Position numbers and translations under genes: made by a program. 64,000 nt of DNA from Saprospiraceae bacterium (GTDB taxonomy: Bacteria > Bacteroidota > Bacteroidia > Chitinophagales > Saprospiraceae), in the NCBI GenBank assembly GCA_016787415.1, contig JAEUUT010000044.1:1-64000 (forward strand), written 5' to 3'. The notes under the pieces are model-generated. The model had not been told where the DNA came from. It worked only from the letters and a program-made list of their open reading frames with translations, and did not search any database. The stretch's first letter is position 1. Each line of letters begins with the position of its first letter. This document shows, in pieces, positions 35,497 to 44,539 of this stretch.

Positions 35497-35875
35497 TGAA
35501 TCAGGATTGTACGAAGGATTTGTTCGGCTACGCCCCTTTTAGAGGGATGGGAACGCGGATGAAGCGGATTTAAACTGATTTTTGGTGGCCTTGCGGCCAC
35601 TTCTTTTTGATTTTTACAGACTTGACCGCCTTCGGCGGGTAGGATATGCATGGCATACACATGAAATGATACAAGGGATTGATGTTGTTTTTTGCTTGCT
35701 TTATATAAAATTGATTCGATATACGCCATAAAAATTAAAAAGAAGTGGCCGCAAGGCCACCAAAAATCAGTTTAAATCCGCTTTATCCGCTTCATCCGCG
35801 TTCCCATCCTGCTACGAGGGGCGTAGCCGAACAAATCCTTCATACATCCCTGATTCATCATTCATCATTCCCTAC
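35486..35875. repeat. Very long inverted repeat between DUF1653 and FKBP genes
   Basis: Arms of about 135 bases (35486-35620 and 35728-35875). In order the left arm carries GATGAATGATGAATCAGG, TTTGTTCGGCTACGCCCC, GGGAACGCGGATGAAGCGG, TTTAAACTGATTTTTGG and TGGCCTTGCGGCCACTTC; the right arm mirrors them. The loop of about 107 bases has its own CCGCCTTCGGCGG hairpin. The spacer holds no gene. Confidence 0.92.
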
Positions 35876-35880
35876 CTTTG
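35873..35880 (+). promoter_or_regulatory. Predicted -7 element (TACCTTTG) for the FKBP gene
   Basis: An exact TAnnTTTG match touching the end of the long inverted repeat, 19 bases before the ATG at 35900. Confidence 0.55.
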
Positions 35881-35899
35881 CCCCTAAAACAACCCATCC

Positions 35900-36334
35900 A
35901 TGTCAGTATCAGATAAACTCAGAGCCATGCGCGAAGAAAAAGCAGCCGCCAACCTGGAGGCGGGAAAAAAATTCCTGGAAGAAAATGCCCAACGGGAAGG
36001 TGTTGTCAGCCTCGACAGCGGCCTTCAGTACGAAATACTGGTAGAAGGTACCGGTCCGAAGCCTGGCCCCACCAGCAGCGTAACCTGCCATTACCACGGT
36101 ACTTTGCCCAATGGCACTGTATTCGACAGTTCGGTACGTCGGGGCCAACCTGCCACTTTCCCGCTCAACCGGGTCATCAAAGGCTGGACGGAAGCCCTGC
36201 AACTGATGCCGACCGGTAGTAAATGGCGTTTGTACCTCCCTCCCCACCTCGCCTACGGCGACCAGCAGGTAAGTGCCGAAATCGGCCCGAATTCGACGCT
36301 GGTGTTTGAGGTGGAGTTGTTGGGAGTAGCGTGA
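35900..36334 (+). CDS. FKBP-type peptidyl-prolyl cis-trans isomerase
   Basis: A 144-residue enzyme. The first 45 residues are a charged helix (LRAMREEKAAANLEAGKKFL), as in the dimerising N-terminus of FklB/FkpA proteins; the rest is the FKBP domain: VTCHYHGTLPNGTVFDSS, GQPATFPLNRVIKGWTEAL, LYLPPHLAYGDQ, NSTLVFEVELL. No signal peptide, so it is cytosolic. The ATG is 19 bases after the -7 box, giving a short leader. It would speed proline isomerisation in protein folding. Confidence 0.92.
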   Translation: MSVSDKLRAMREEKAAANLEAGKKFLEENAQREGVVSLDSGLQYEILVEGTGPKPGPTSSVTCHYHGTLPNGTVFDSSVRRGQPATFPLNRVIKGWTEALQLMPTGSKWRLYLPPHLAYGDQQVSAEIGPNSTLVFEVELLGVA

Positions 36335-36345
36335 GGATTGGGGTG

Positions 36346-36552
36346 ATGAATCAGGATTTAGGGGATTTTTAAGGGATTAGAAGGATTCCCGATGTGATGT
36401 CAAAATTGAATAAAATGGACGAAATTAGCCTGAGAGCATGTTTGCAGGCAAAATATTAATATCGGCTTGGTACTTAAATCCATTTGACTAATTTTGACAT
36501 CACATCGGGCATCCTTCTAATCCCTTAAAAATCCTCTAAATCCTGATTCAAA
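36346..36552. repeat. ATCAGGATTTAGG hairpin between FKBP and DUF2177 genes
   Basis: The left arm (36346-36408) and right arm (36490-36552) share phrases with 27304-27438, including GATGTCAAAATT and AGGGATTAGAAGGATTCCC, but the inner pair (GATGTG for ACCGTG) and the 80-base loop differ, with matching changes in both arms. Confidence 0.92.
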
Positions 36553-36563
36553 CACCCTTTCCC

Positions 36564-36965
36564 ATGAAAACAATCTTCCACTACCTCGCCACCCTCATCG
36601 TTTACATCGGCCTCGATTTGCTGTTTCTGGGTATCCTGGCAAAGGATTTTACCCGTCGGCAAGTCGGTTTTCTGATGGCCGAAAAGCCTGATTGGGCAGC
36701 AGCCGGTTTGTTTTACCTGATTTTTGCTGCCGGGTTGCTGTATTTCTGCGTATATCCGGCTCATTCGGCTGCGAGATCTGCTTTCAACGGCGCATTTTTC
36801 GGGCTGGTAGCCTATGCCACGTACGAATTAGTCAACAAAGCCTTGCTGGCCCGTTGGCCGGTTGCGCTCGTAGTGGTAGACATTGCCTGGGGCATGGTGG
36901 CCGGAGCCCTGGTTTGCTGGGCCAGTTACCGGATCGGGCGCTTGCTCTCCGTCATTCCTTCCTGA
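36564..36965 (+). CDS. DUF2177 four-helix membrane protein
   Basis: A 133-residue inner-membrane protein with four helices (about 5-25, 45-65, 72-92 and 103-128). The family pattern is clear: TLIVYIGLDLLFLGILAKDF at the start, FYLIFAAGLLYFCVYPA, then AFNGAFFGLVAYATYELVNK and VVDIAWGMVAGALVCWAS. Function of the family is unknown. It is followed 16 bases later by an oxidoreductase gene and may be co-transcribed with it. Confidence 0.88.
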   Translation: MKTIFHYLATLIVYIGLDLLFLGILAKDFTRRQVGFLMAEKPDWAAAGLFYLIFAAGLLYFCVYPAHSAARSAFNGAFFGLVAYATYELVNKALLARWPVALVVVDIAWGMVAGALVCWASYRIGRLLSVIPS

Positions 36966-36981
36966 ATCATACATTTTTGAC

Positions 36982-37992
36982 ATGCCTGTTCGATACGTAT
37001 TAAATGCCGGTAACCTGGCCGATTTGCACCGCGAAGATTTTCAACTGCCCGAACTGCGCCCCGAAGAAGTTCAGATTGAAGTGCGGGCCATCGGGCTAAA
37101 TTTCGCCGATGTTTTTGCCATTTGGGGCTTGTACAAAGCAGCACCGAAAACAAATTTTACCCCCGGACTCGAATATGCCGGGGAGGTTGTCAAAACAGGT
37201 TCGGCCGTCACCCACCTGAAGCCCGGCGATCGTGTGATGGGCGTGACACGCTTCGGCGCCTATACCACCCACCTCAACATCGATGAACGATATGCCATTC
37301 CACTGCCCCAAGGCTGGGATTTTGCTACAGGGGCCGCTTATTTGGTACAGACACTGACGGCTTACTATGGGATGGTACACCTGGGCAATTTGCGCAAAGG
37401 CATCGCCGTGCTGATTCACAGCGCGGTAGGTGGCGTAGGCCTGCAGGCGCTGAAAATCGCTCGGGCGTATGGCTGTTTTACCATCGGAACCGTCGGCACG
37501 GCGGAAAAAGTGGCCTTTGCCGAACGCGAAGGGTACGACCGCGTCATCGTGCGCGGCAAGGATTTCGAAGCACAACTTCGCAAAGCACTCGACGGCCGGG
37601 CCCTGGAATTGGTCATGGACAGCGTTGGAGGGCCGTTTTTCAGTATTCCATACCACCTGCTGGCGCCTATGGGCCGCATCGTCGTGTTCGGTTCGGCGCG
37701 TTATGCCAGTCCGGGCGACAAACCCAACAAATGGCACATGCTCAAACACTGGATCAGTCGACCCAAAATAGACCCGCAGCAAATGCCCGAAAACAACCGG
37801 GGCGTACTGGGTTTCAACCTGATATGGCTATACGAACGGGCAGAATTGATGCATCAATTGCTCCAGGATTTGTCGGCGCTCGAACTTGCCCCGCCACATG
37901 TAGGGCATTTGTATCCTTTTGCCCAACTGCCCGATGCGGTCAGGCTGTTTCAGAGTGGAAAAACGGTGGGGAAGGTGGTGGTGCAGGTGTAA
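36982..37992 (+). CDS. MDR-superfamily quinone oxidoreductase-like protein
   Basis: A 336-residue zinc-independent medium-chain dehydrogenase. The GroES-like half (IEVRAIGLNFADVFAIWGLY, TPGLEYAGEVVKTG, LKPGDRVMGV) precedes a Rossmann half (HSAVGGVGLQALKIARAYGC) for NAD(P)H. The zinc Cys cluster of alcohol dehydrogenases is absent. The closing PFAQLPDAVRLFQSGKTVGK is typical of the VAT-1/quinone oxidoreductase group. The start MPVRYVL was chosen because it begins the first strand; the longer frame overlaps the upstream gene. The stop codon is followed directly by the next repeat arm. Confidence 0.88.
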   Translation: MPVRYVLNAGNLADLHREDFQLPELRPEEVQIEVRAIGLNFADVFAIWGLYKAAPKTNFTPGLEYAGEVVKTGSAVTHLKPGDRVMGVTRFGAYTTHLNIDERYAIPLPQGWDFATGAAYLVQTLTAYYGMVHLGNLRKGIAVLIHSAVGGVGLQALKIARAYGCFTIGTVGTAEKVAFAEREGYDRVIVRGKDFEAQLRKALDGRALELVMDSVGGPFFSIPYHLLAPMGRIVVFGSARYASPGDKPNKWHMLKHWISRPKIDPQQMPENNRGVLGFNLIWLYERAELMHQLLQDLSALELAPPHVGHLYPFAQLPDAVRLFQSGKTVGKVVVQV

Positions 37993-38146
37993 AGAGGTGT
38001 TTTGGTGTTTTGGGGTTTTGGTGTTTTGGTGTTTTTGAGGTGCTTCGCGCTTAGCATTTGTGAATTGACGTCGTGCCCTGAAATGCCCGGCGCGAAGCAC
38101 CTCAAAAACCCCAAAACCCCAAAACACCAAAACACAAAAAACCCCC
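37991..38146. repeat. GTTTTGGTGTTTTGG hairpin before smc
   Basis: The left arm (37991-38050) repeats GTGTTTTGG and ends TTTTTGAGGTGCTTCGCGC; the right arm (38090-38146) is the complement, GCGCGAAGCACCTCAAAAA then CCCCAAAAC units. The loop of about 40 bases is unique. The right arm ends exactly where the smc -7 element begins. Confidence 0.92.
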
Positions 38147-38154
38147 TATATTTG
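38147..38154 (+). promoter_or_regulatory. Predicted -7 element (TATATTTG) for smc
   Basis: An exact TAnnTTTG match directly after the hairpin arm, 26 bases before the smc ATG; any -33 element would lie within the repeat arm. Confidence 0.55.
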
Positions 38155-38180
38155 CCCGCTTTTCAACAGAAAAAGAAACG

Positions 38181-41100
38181 ATGCGGTTAAGATCCCTGGA
38201 AATAAAAGGTTTTAAGTCTTTCGCCAACGAAACCATCCTGCACTTCAATGCAGACGTAACAGGCGTGGTGGGCCCCAATGGCTCGGGCAAATCGAATGTG
38301 GTAGATGCCATTCGTTGGGTGTTGGGCGAACAAAAAAGCAGCCAGTTGCGGCTTGATAAAATGGCATCGGTCATTTTCAACGGCACCAAAAAACGAAAAG
38401 AAGGCCAGATGGCCCAGGTGACGCTTACGTTTGACAACACCAAAAACGTGCTGCCAACGGATTACAGCACTGTCAGCATCAGCCGCATTCTGTACCGCAG
38501 CGGCGAAAGTGAATACCGCCTGAATGGCGTTACCTGCCGCCTCAAAGACATCACCTCGCTGTTTCTCGACACAGGGATTGGCCCCGATAGTTATGCCATC
38601 ATTGCACTCAATATGGTGGAGGACATGCTGAGCGACCGCGAACAGGCGCGCCGACGCATGTTTGAACAGGCCGCCGGCGTAAGCAAATACAAGGCCCGCA
38701 AACACGAAACACAGCAAAAACTGGAAGCCACCGCCGCCGACCTCGACCGCGTGGAAGACCTGTTATTTGAAATAGAAGACCAGTTGAAAAAACTGGAAAA
38801 ACAGGCCGAACGCGCCCGCAAGTTTTACGAACTGAAAGACGAATACAAAAAACTCAGCGTCGAACTGGCCGTACACAACCTGGCCCGCCACAAAAAAACA
38901 TACAAGGAACTCGAAGAGCAAATTGCCCGCGAAGAAGATAACTACCGCAGCACAGAAGCCATGAGCCGACTGCTGGAAGCCGATACCGAAGCGAAACGCA
39001 AAAGCCATATCGACAAGGAAACCAGCCTCAGCGAACAACAACAAGAGGTAAACCGACTCACCGGGCGTATCCGGGGCAAGGAAAACGAGAAAAACATGCT
39101 GGCGCAGAAACATTCGTTCGTTACCAACGACCTGCGCCGCCTCGAAGACCAGATGCACAACAGCACCCAGCAACTGCGCACCGTAGAAAGTGAAATAGAA
39201 GGCTACCAAACCGACCTCAACTACGAACGCAACGTAGAGGCAGAACTCGAAGAGGCTCTCTCCACCGCCCAGAAACTGCTCGAAAAGGTGCGCTCCGACC
39301 ACAACCTGCTCAAAGGCAACCTCGACGAATTTGTCAAGGAACAGCAGGCCCTCGAACGCGAAGTCGTCGAACTGGAAAAAACCAAAGCCATCCAGACAAA
39401 CCAGATCGAAAACCTGCGCCGCGATGTGGAACGCACCATGGGCGACATCGCGACCCGCCGCGAGGAAATGAAAGTGCTGGAAAAAAACCTCGGCCAGCAA
39501 ACCGCCGCAGAAACGGAACAATCGCGCAAAATCGCCGACCTCGACGCATCCGAAACCAAACGGCGCAACGAGATCGCTACGGCCGAGCAACAGCAGGACG
39601 AATTAGTCAAAAAACTCGCCGCCCACAACCGCCAACTCGACGCCCGCCGCAACGAGTTCAAACTCACCAAAAGCATGGTGGAGTCGCTGGAGGGTTTTCC
39701 GGAAAGTATCAAATTCCTGAGCCAGGACAAGGAATGGGCCAAACGTTGCCCGCTCCTGTCCGACATGCTGTATGTGCGCGAGGAGTTCCGCATCGTTATC
39801 GAAAACTACCTGGAGCCGTACCTCAATTACTACGTGGTGCCCAATGCCGACGAAGCCGTTCGCGCCATCGCCTTGCTGGGGCAAAGCCAGAAAGGCCGGG
39901 CCAATTTTTTTCTGCTCGACGCTTTCAATGACTACCAGCCGCCGCTCACCTTGCTGCCTGGCGGCATACGCGCCGTCGACCTCGTAGAAGTGGAACCGCA
40001 GTACCGCCCGCTGGTGGAATACCTGCTGGAAAATGTAATTATTTCCGATGAAAGCCTGCCACAGGCGCCCACGTCGGGTTCGGATCTGACCATTTTGTCG
40101 AAGTCCGGCACGTTCGTACGCCGCAAATTCAGCCTGTCAGGTGGTTCTGTGGGTTTGTTTGAAGGCAAAAAAATTGGCCGGAAAAAGAACCTTGAAATCC
40201 TGGACACCGACATAAAAAAGTTAGAAACCACTGAAAACCAACTCAATACGCAATTAGCCACCTTGCGTACGCATTTGCAAAGCCTGAAAAATGCGGATCA
40301 GTCGGCTCCGCTCCAGCGCGAACGCGAGGTGCTCAATCGCCTAAGCCAGGAAAAAGCCGGCATGCAGGCCAAACTCGATAATATCGCTGCTTTCGTAGCC
40401 AATTTCGATGCCCAGGCCGGCGATGCCAACCAGCGCATTGCCTCGCTCACTGCCAGCAACAAAACCATCGACACGGAACTCAGCGCCAAGCAAAAGGCCG
40501 CCGACGCGGTACGCGAACGCATGACCAATGCGGATGGCTCTTTCCGCGATGTGGCCGATCAACTCAGCCAGGCCAGCGCCGATTACAACCAGAAAAATAT
40601 CGAGTTTATTCGCCAGCAAAACAAGGTGACCACCTTCCGGCAGGAACTCACTTTCCGCGAAAAACGCCGCGAAGAACTCCGCCAGACGCTGGCTTCAGCA
40701 CAAACGGGGCTGGCCCGCAATAACGATGAAATCAGCCTCATCCAGGCTGATATGCAGCGCATCGACGAGGAACTTACCCTTGCCTACGCGGATAAAAAAG
40801 CGAAGGAAGCCTCCCTGAGCGGCGTGGAACAGGCCTATTTCAAAGCCCGCAACGAAATACACGAACTGGAAAACAAACAGCGTGAAAATTTCCGCAAACA
40901 ACAGGACGTGCAGGTGCTGGTCAACCGGCTCAAAGAGAAGTTTTCCGATGTAAAATTTGAAATTACCTCCATCGGCGAACGCCTGCGCGCCGAATTCGGC
41001 CTGTCAGTCAACGACGTCATCAACCAGGAACCCAACCCGCTGTTCCAGCGCGATGCCCTGGAAAAAGACGTGAATGCCATGAAACGCCGCCTCGACACCT

Positions 41101-41732
41101 ACGGCGAAATCAACCCCATGGCCATCGAAGCCTACAACGAAATCAAGGAGCGCTACGACACCATCGCCGGCCAGCGCAACGACATCCTGGCGGCCAAGGA
41201 AAACCTCGTTCAAACGATGAAGGAAATCGAGGAAACGGCCACGGCGCGCTTCCTGGAGTCATTTGCGCAGGTGCGGGAAAATTTCATCAACGTATTCCGC
41301 ACCCTCTTTACTGAAGACGACTCGGCCGACTTGCTGCTCACCAATCCGGATAGTCCGCTCGACTCGGACATCAACATCATTGCCAAGCCAAAAGGCAAAC
41401 GCCCGCAAACCATTGCACAATTATCGGGCGGCGAAAAAACCCTGACGGCCACTGCGTTGTTGTTTGCCTTGTACCTGCTCAAACCCGCACCATTCTGTAT
41501 CTTCGACGAGGTGGATGCACCGCTAGACGATGCCAACATCGAGAAGTTCAACCGCATTATCCGGCAGTTTTCTGCTGACTCTCAATTCATTGTGGTGACG
41601 CACAACAAAGCCACGATGGCGGCCGTCGATACCATTTATGGGGTGTACATGCCCGAACAGGGCGTGTCGGCGGTGACGCCAGTGGATTTCCGGAAATTGG
41701 GACATGAAGCACTGGTGTTCGAGGCGGGATGA
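38181..41732 (+). CDS. smc: Chromosome segregation ATPase SMC
   Basis: An 1183-residue SMC protein that compacts and segregates the chromosome with ScpA/ScpB. Walker A is GPNGSGKSN (31-39), with VVDAIRWVLGEQ following. Two long coiled coils (about 170-500 and 680-1000) flank a hinge at about 510-650 (LLSDMLYVREEFRIVIENYL, RKFSLSGGSVGLFEGKKIGR). The C-terminal head has the signature LSGGEKTLTATALLFALYL and Walker B FCIFDEVDAPLDD. Everything expected for a full bacterial SMC is present. ScpA/ScpB are not in the window. Confidence 0.97.
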   Translation: MRLRSLEIKGFKSFANETILHFNADVTGVVGPNGSGKSNVVDAIRWVLGEQKSSQLRLDKMASVIFNGTKKRKEGQMAQVTLTFDNTKNVLPTDYSTVSISRILYRSGESEYRLNGVTCRLKDITSLFLDTGIGPDSYAIIALNMVEDMLSDREQARRRMFEQAAGVSKYKARKHETQQKLEATAADLDRVEDLLFEIEDQLKKLEKQAERARKFYELKDEYKKLSVELAVHNLARHKKTYKELEEQIAREEDNYRSTEAMSRLLEADTEAKRKSHIDKETSLSEQQQEVNRLTGRIRGKENEKNMLAQKHSFVTNDLRRLEDQMHNSTQQLRTVESEIEGYQTDLNYERNVEAELEEALSTAQKLLEKVRSDHNLLKGNLDEFVKEQQALEREVVELEKTKAIQTNQIENLRRDVERTMGDIATRREEMKVLEKNLGQQTAAETEQSRKIADLDASETKRRNEIATAEQQQDELVKKLAAHNRQLDARRNEFKLTKSMVESLEGFPESIKFLSQDKEWAKRCPLLSDMLYVREEFRIVIENYLEPYLNYYVVPNADEAVRAIALLGQSQKGRANFFLLDAFNDYQPPLTLLPGGIRAVDLVEVEPQYRPLVEYLLENVIISDESLPQAPTSGSDLTILSKSGTFVRRKFSLSGGSVGLFEGKKIGRKKNLEILDTDIKKLETTENQLNTQLATLRTHLQSLKNADQSAPLQREREVLNRLSQEKAGMQAKLDNIAAFVANFDAQAGDANQRIASLTASNKTIDTELSAKQKAADAVRERMTNADGSFRDVADQLSQASADYNQKNIEFIRQQNKVTTFRQELTFREKRREELRQTLASAQTGLARNNDEISLIQADMQRIDEELTLAYADKKAKEASLSGVEQAYFKARNEIHELENKQRENFRKQQDVQVLVNRLKEKFSDVKFEITSIGERLRAEFGLSVNDVINQEPNPLFQRDALEKDVNAMKRRLDTYGEINPMAIEAYNEIKERYDTIAGQRNDILAAKENLVQTMKEIEETATARFLESFAQVRENFINVFRTLFTEDDSADLLLTNPDSPLDSDINIIAKPKGKRPQTIAQLSGGEKTLTATALLFALYLLKPAPFCIFDEVDAPLDDANIEKFNRIIRQFSADSQFIVVTHNKATMAAVDTIYGVYMPEQGVSAVTPVDFRKLGHEALVFEAG

Positions 41733-41745
41733 GGGTGATCAGAAC

Positions 41746-41822
41746 ATTGACGGGGTGACTTGAAGTCACACCGTCAATGAAGCCACCCCGTGATTTGAAG
41801 TCACGGGGTGACTTCAAATCAA
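41746..41822. repeat. Double hairpin between smc and flavin reductase genes
   Basis: ATTGACGG/CCGTCAAT encloses CTTGAAGTCA, followed by a second hairpin CACCCCGTGA/TCACGGGGTG. The phrase GGGGTGACTT and its complement recur four times in 77 bases. Confidence 0.85.
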
Positions 41823-41848
41823 TTATCATTTAACCACTACTCCCACCC

Positions 41849-42397
41849 ATGCCCACCATCGCCATCCTTTCCGCCAGCGTCCGCACCGGCCGCGCCAGCC
41901 ACCGAGTCGCTTTATACCTGCAAAAACGCATTGAAGAGCGCCAGTTGGCCTCCGTCGACCTGATCGACCTGAAAGCATACCAGTTTCCGGTATTTGAAGA
42001 GCGCCTGCGTCTTTTGCCCGAACCATCCGAGGCACTGCTCGAATACGCCGGCCGAATCAAATCGGCCGATGGCGTCATCATCGTCACGCCGGAATACAAC
42101 GGCGGCTACCCCGCCGCGCTAAAAAACGCCATCGATGTGCTGTATGAAGAATGGCATCGCAAGCCGGTAGCCATTGCCACGGTATCGGATGGCGTGTTTG
42201 GCGGCACGCAGGTGATTACGTCCCTGACTTTTACGATGTTTAAAATTCGGGCCTTGCTGGTACCGGCTATGTTTCCGACACCCAAAGTAAAAGAAGCCTA
42301 CGATGAAGCAGGCAATCCGACCGACAAGGCTGCGGTAGACAAACGTGCAGACGGCTTCCTCGATGAACTTATGAAAGTCGTAAGTCCTAAGTCCTAA
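41849..42397 (+). CDS. NADPH-dependent FMN reductase family protein
   Basis: A 182-residue flavodoxin-fold oxidoreductase. IAILSASVRTGRASHRVA is the FMN phosphate loop; VTPEYNGGYPAALKNAID is the family signature around the flavin ring; ATVSDGVFGGTQ follows. It probably reduces quinones, azo dyes or free flavin with NAD(P)H; the substrate is unknown. The last residues (VVSPKS) and the stop are encoded by GTCGTAAGTCCTAAGTCC, the first units of the adjoining repeat, so the C-terminus was set by repeat sequence. Confidence 0.9.
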   Translation: MPTIAILSASVRTGRASHRVALYLQKRIEERQLASVDLIDLKAYQFPVFEERLRLLPEPSEALLEYAGRIKSADGVIIVTPEYNGGYPAALKNAIDVLYEEWHRKPVAIATVSDGVFGGTQVITSLTFTMFKIRALLVPAMFPTPKVKEAYDEAGNPTDKAAVDKRADGFLDELMKVVSPKS

Positions 42398-42541
42398 GTC
42401 CTGAGTCCTAAGTCCGTAGCGTACACCTTGATACTCTTGGTATTGGTTATCCGGAATGCCCAGTATATCAAGGTGTACGCTACGGACTTAGGACTCAGGA
42501 CTTACGACTCAGGACTTACGACTTAGGACTCAGGACTTCTT
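42377..42541. repeat. AAGTCCTAAGTCC hairpin between convergent genes
   Basis: The left arm (42377-42438) is AGTCCTAAGTCCTGAGTCC units plus GTAGCGTACACCTTGATA; the right arm (42467-42541) is the complement with extra GACTTAGGACTCAGG units. It overlaps the flavin reductase stop and reaches the saccharopine-dehydrogenase-like stop. Confidence 0.92.
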
Positions 42542-42542
42542 T

Positions 42543-43874
42543 TCATTCTTCTTCCTCAATAAACTGCACCCCGTGCGCTTCCAACTCCTGCATTACCGGC
42601 TCGTACACTTCCGGCATGGTTGGGATATTAACGCCAGTGGTACTGATTTTACCCAGTAAGAGCAGTTTTACAAAAATACCCAGGGGCAGGCCTACCAGGC
42701 GCGACATAGCCGTATCCGAGCCGTCGTGCCCTTTCATAATAAGGGTGGAAGTGAGTTTTTTCTTTTTACGGTTCAGTTCGTACTCGAATACGTGCTGCAT
42801 GATCACCATATCCTTTTCCTGGGGGCCAAGCGCCCATTTTTCGAGCAGCAGGTTTTCCAGAATCAGGGAAGGCGTGGCATTTTTCAGTTTGATACGCCGC
42901 TTGCTGAACAGCCCGAGCCACTCCAGTTTTTTCATGATCTCGCCATCGGGCTCTGTTTCGATCATTTTGGCTACACGGTCTTTCACAGAACCGGTGTGCT
43001 GGCTGATGCCGAGGAAAGCCTCCATCAGGTCGTGGTAGGTGAGTTGGTCGGAATCGACGATGGGGAAAGTGGCATCTGTAAGGCCGATACGTACCAGCGC
43101 ATTCCAGGCGTCGCAGAAGCCGCGGTGGCGGATAGTACCCCGGAACAGGGTTTTGATGTCCTGCAAGCCGTAGGCATCGCGGTACAGCAGCGAGTCGCGG
43201 TTGGCATATACCTCAAACTGACCCATGTTCGGAATATCAACGAGTCGATATTGCCGGAACAGGCGGCGATATGGGATGTATTTCAGTTTGTTGTCTTCCA
43301 GAAACTGGGCGGTACCTTGCCCGGCGAGCACCACGTTGCGGGGGTTCCAACTAAATTTGTAATGCCAGGGGTTGTCATCGCTTTCCGGGGCTACGAGGCC
43401 GCCGGTATAGGAATAGAATGCCGTGATTTTGCCACCTTTTGCCTTAATCTGGTGGATGCGCTGCATAGCGCTCATGTGGTCGATACCGGGGTCGAGGCCC
43501 AGTTCGTTCATGAATACGAGGGCGCGTTGGCGCGCTTCGTCGCCGAGGCGAAACACCTGTTTACTGACATACGACGCGGTCACCATGTGTTTGCCCAGCA
43601 CAATACAATCCTGAGCGACGTCGAGGTGCATTTGTGGCGGCAGCAAAGACACGATAACATCGTGGCGATTAATGATGTCTTTGCGGTCTGTTGGTTTGGA
43701 AGCATCGAGCCAGATGGCGCGACCGTTGGTGTGCCCCTGCACCTTTTGTTGTGCCAGGCTCAGGTCGGCATCCGCAACGGTGACAAAGAAATTATGCTGT
43801 CTGGCTTGTTCCAGAATGTAATTGATCAATACTGTCGCCGAACGCCCGGCGCCGATAATGAGAAGGTTTTGCAT
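42543..43874 (-). CDS. Saccharopine dehydrogenase family protein
   Basis: A 443-residue protein of the saccharopine dehydrogenase/lysine-ketoglutarate reductase family. The Rossmann start is MQNLLIIGAGRSATVLINYI; VIVSLLPPQMHLDVAQDCIV, then the segment MVTASYVS and ELGLDPGIDHMSAMQ are family motifs around the substrate site. The C-terminal half is the typical alpha/beta domain ending in EVYEPVMQELEAHGVQF. Such proteins act in lysine breakdown or in polyamine-type (carboxyspermidine) synthesis; the sequence alone does not decide. The start at MQNLL is chosen over an upstream frame start lacking conservation. Confidence 0.88.
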   Translation of the reverse strand: MQNLLIIGAGRSATVLINYILEQARQHNFFVTVADADLSLAQQKVQGHTNGRAIWLDASKPTDRKDIINRHDVIVSLLPPQMHLDVAQDCIVLGKHMVTASYVSKQVFRLGDEARQRALVFMNELGLDPGIDHMSAMQRIHQIKAKGGKITAFYSYTGGLVAPESDDNPWHYKFSWNPRNVVLAGQGTAQFLEDNKLKYIPYRRLFRQYRLVDIPNMGQFEVYANRDSLLYRDAYGLQDIKTLFRGTIRHRGFCDAWNALVRIGLTDATFPIVDSDQLTYHDLMEAFLGISQHTGSVKDRVAKMIETEPDGEIMKKLEWLGLFSKRRIKLKNATPSLILENLLLEKWALGPQEKDMVIMQHVFEYELNRKKKKLTSTLIMKGHDGSDTAMSRLVGLPLGIFVKLLLLGKISTTGVNIPTMPEVYEPVMQELEAHGVQFIEEEE

Positions 43875-44201
43875 TTTTGAAGTGTCATTTTCAGCGGTGA
43901 AGATAGGAAACAATGCTGATTGTTCGTGAAGCGAACCGGGTCACACAAGCCAGCGCTTTGTCATATTTTTTCAATTCATGTAGTAGAAGAGATTTTTTTT
44001 CTAAAGTAAATTTCACAAAAACTCGTTTTTCTTTTGCATTAAAAGAAATTAAGGAGTTAATGTTCGGTATTTTTTACTCAAAATATTTATATTTATTTCA
44101 CTAAACTTATTTTAAAAGGCACAGTTTGTTTTTACATTAAATTTCACAAACTGTCAAAAATGTAATTTTTTTCATGCCAAACCTCCTGCACTTTTGTATC
44201 A

Positions 44202-44385
44202 TATAAAAGACACCGAATACCGTTTCAAAAGTGAGGCGGGTTAGTGTTTTGGATATGTTCATGGGATTTCAACTTCGAGGCGCATTTCGGCGGGGAATTG
44301 TTCAAAAGAATGGCTCCCCGCCGCGCCAAGATGCTTCGAGGCATCCATCGCCTCACTTCTTCATCCATCTTTTCCCATCCTTGCA
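44202..44385 (+). ncRNA. Candidate structured RNA, possibly 6S-like
   Basis: Within the 971-base gene-free stretch 43875-44845 this part folds well by eye. AAGTGAGGCG (44229-44238) pairs with CGCCTCACTT (44349-44358) as a closing stem. Inside, GGCGC (44279-44283) pairs with GCGCC (44323-44327), and GGCGGGGA (44289-44296) with TCCCCGCC (44315-44322), making a long terminal hairpin with a 5-base bulge; GATGC/GCATC (44330-44345) forms a small hairpin in the 3' strand. Closing stem, large internal bubble with a small side hairpin, and long terminal stem is the layout of 6S RNA. A near-consensus -7 box (CACTTTTG, 44189-44196) precedes it, sharing ACTTTTGTATCAT with the Crp-like promoter. The 3' end is uncertain. 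The AT-rich 43900-44190 part shows nothing else. Confidence 0.45.
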
Positions 44386-44539
44386 ACAGACAAATAAAGA
44401 GTGAATCAAAATGGTGTGTTCTTCCAGGGGTTTGAAAAAATCATCCTGAAAATGATCGGATATTTAAAAACACACCCGATATTGCGCCCCGGTTTCAGCA
44501 ATTCTTAATCATACTTTCACACATCCTCTTTTTTTGCTT

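Noticed and set aside
42726..43880. 384-codon plus-strand reading frame
   Set aside because: It is antisense to the saccharopine dehydrogenase-like gene, which carries clear Rossmann and family motifs.
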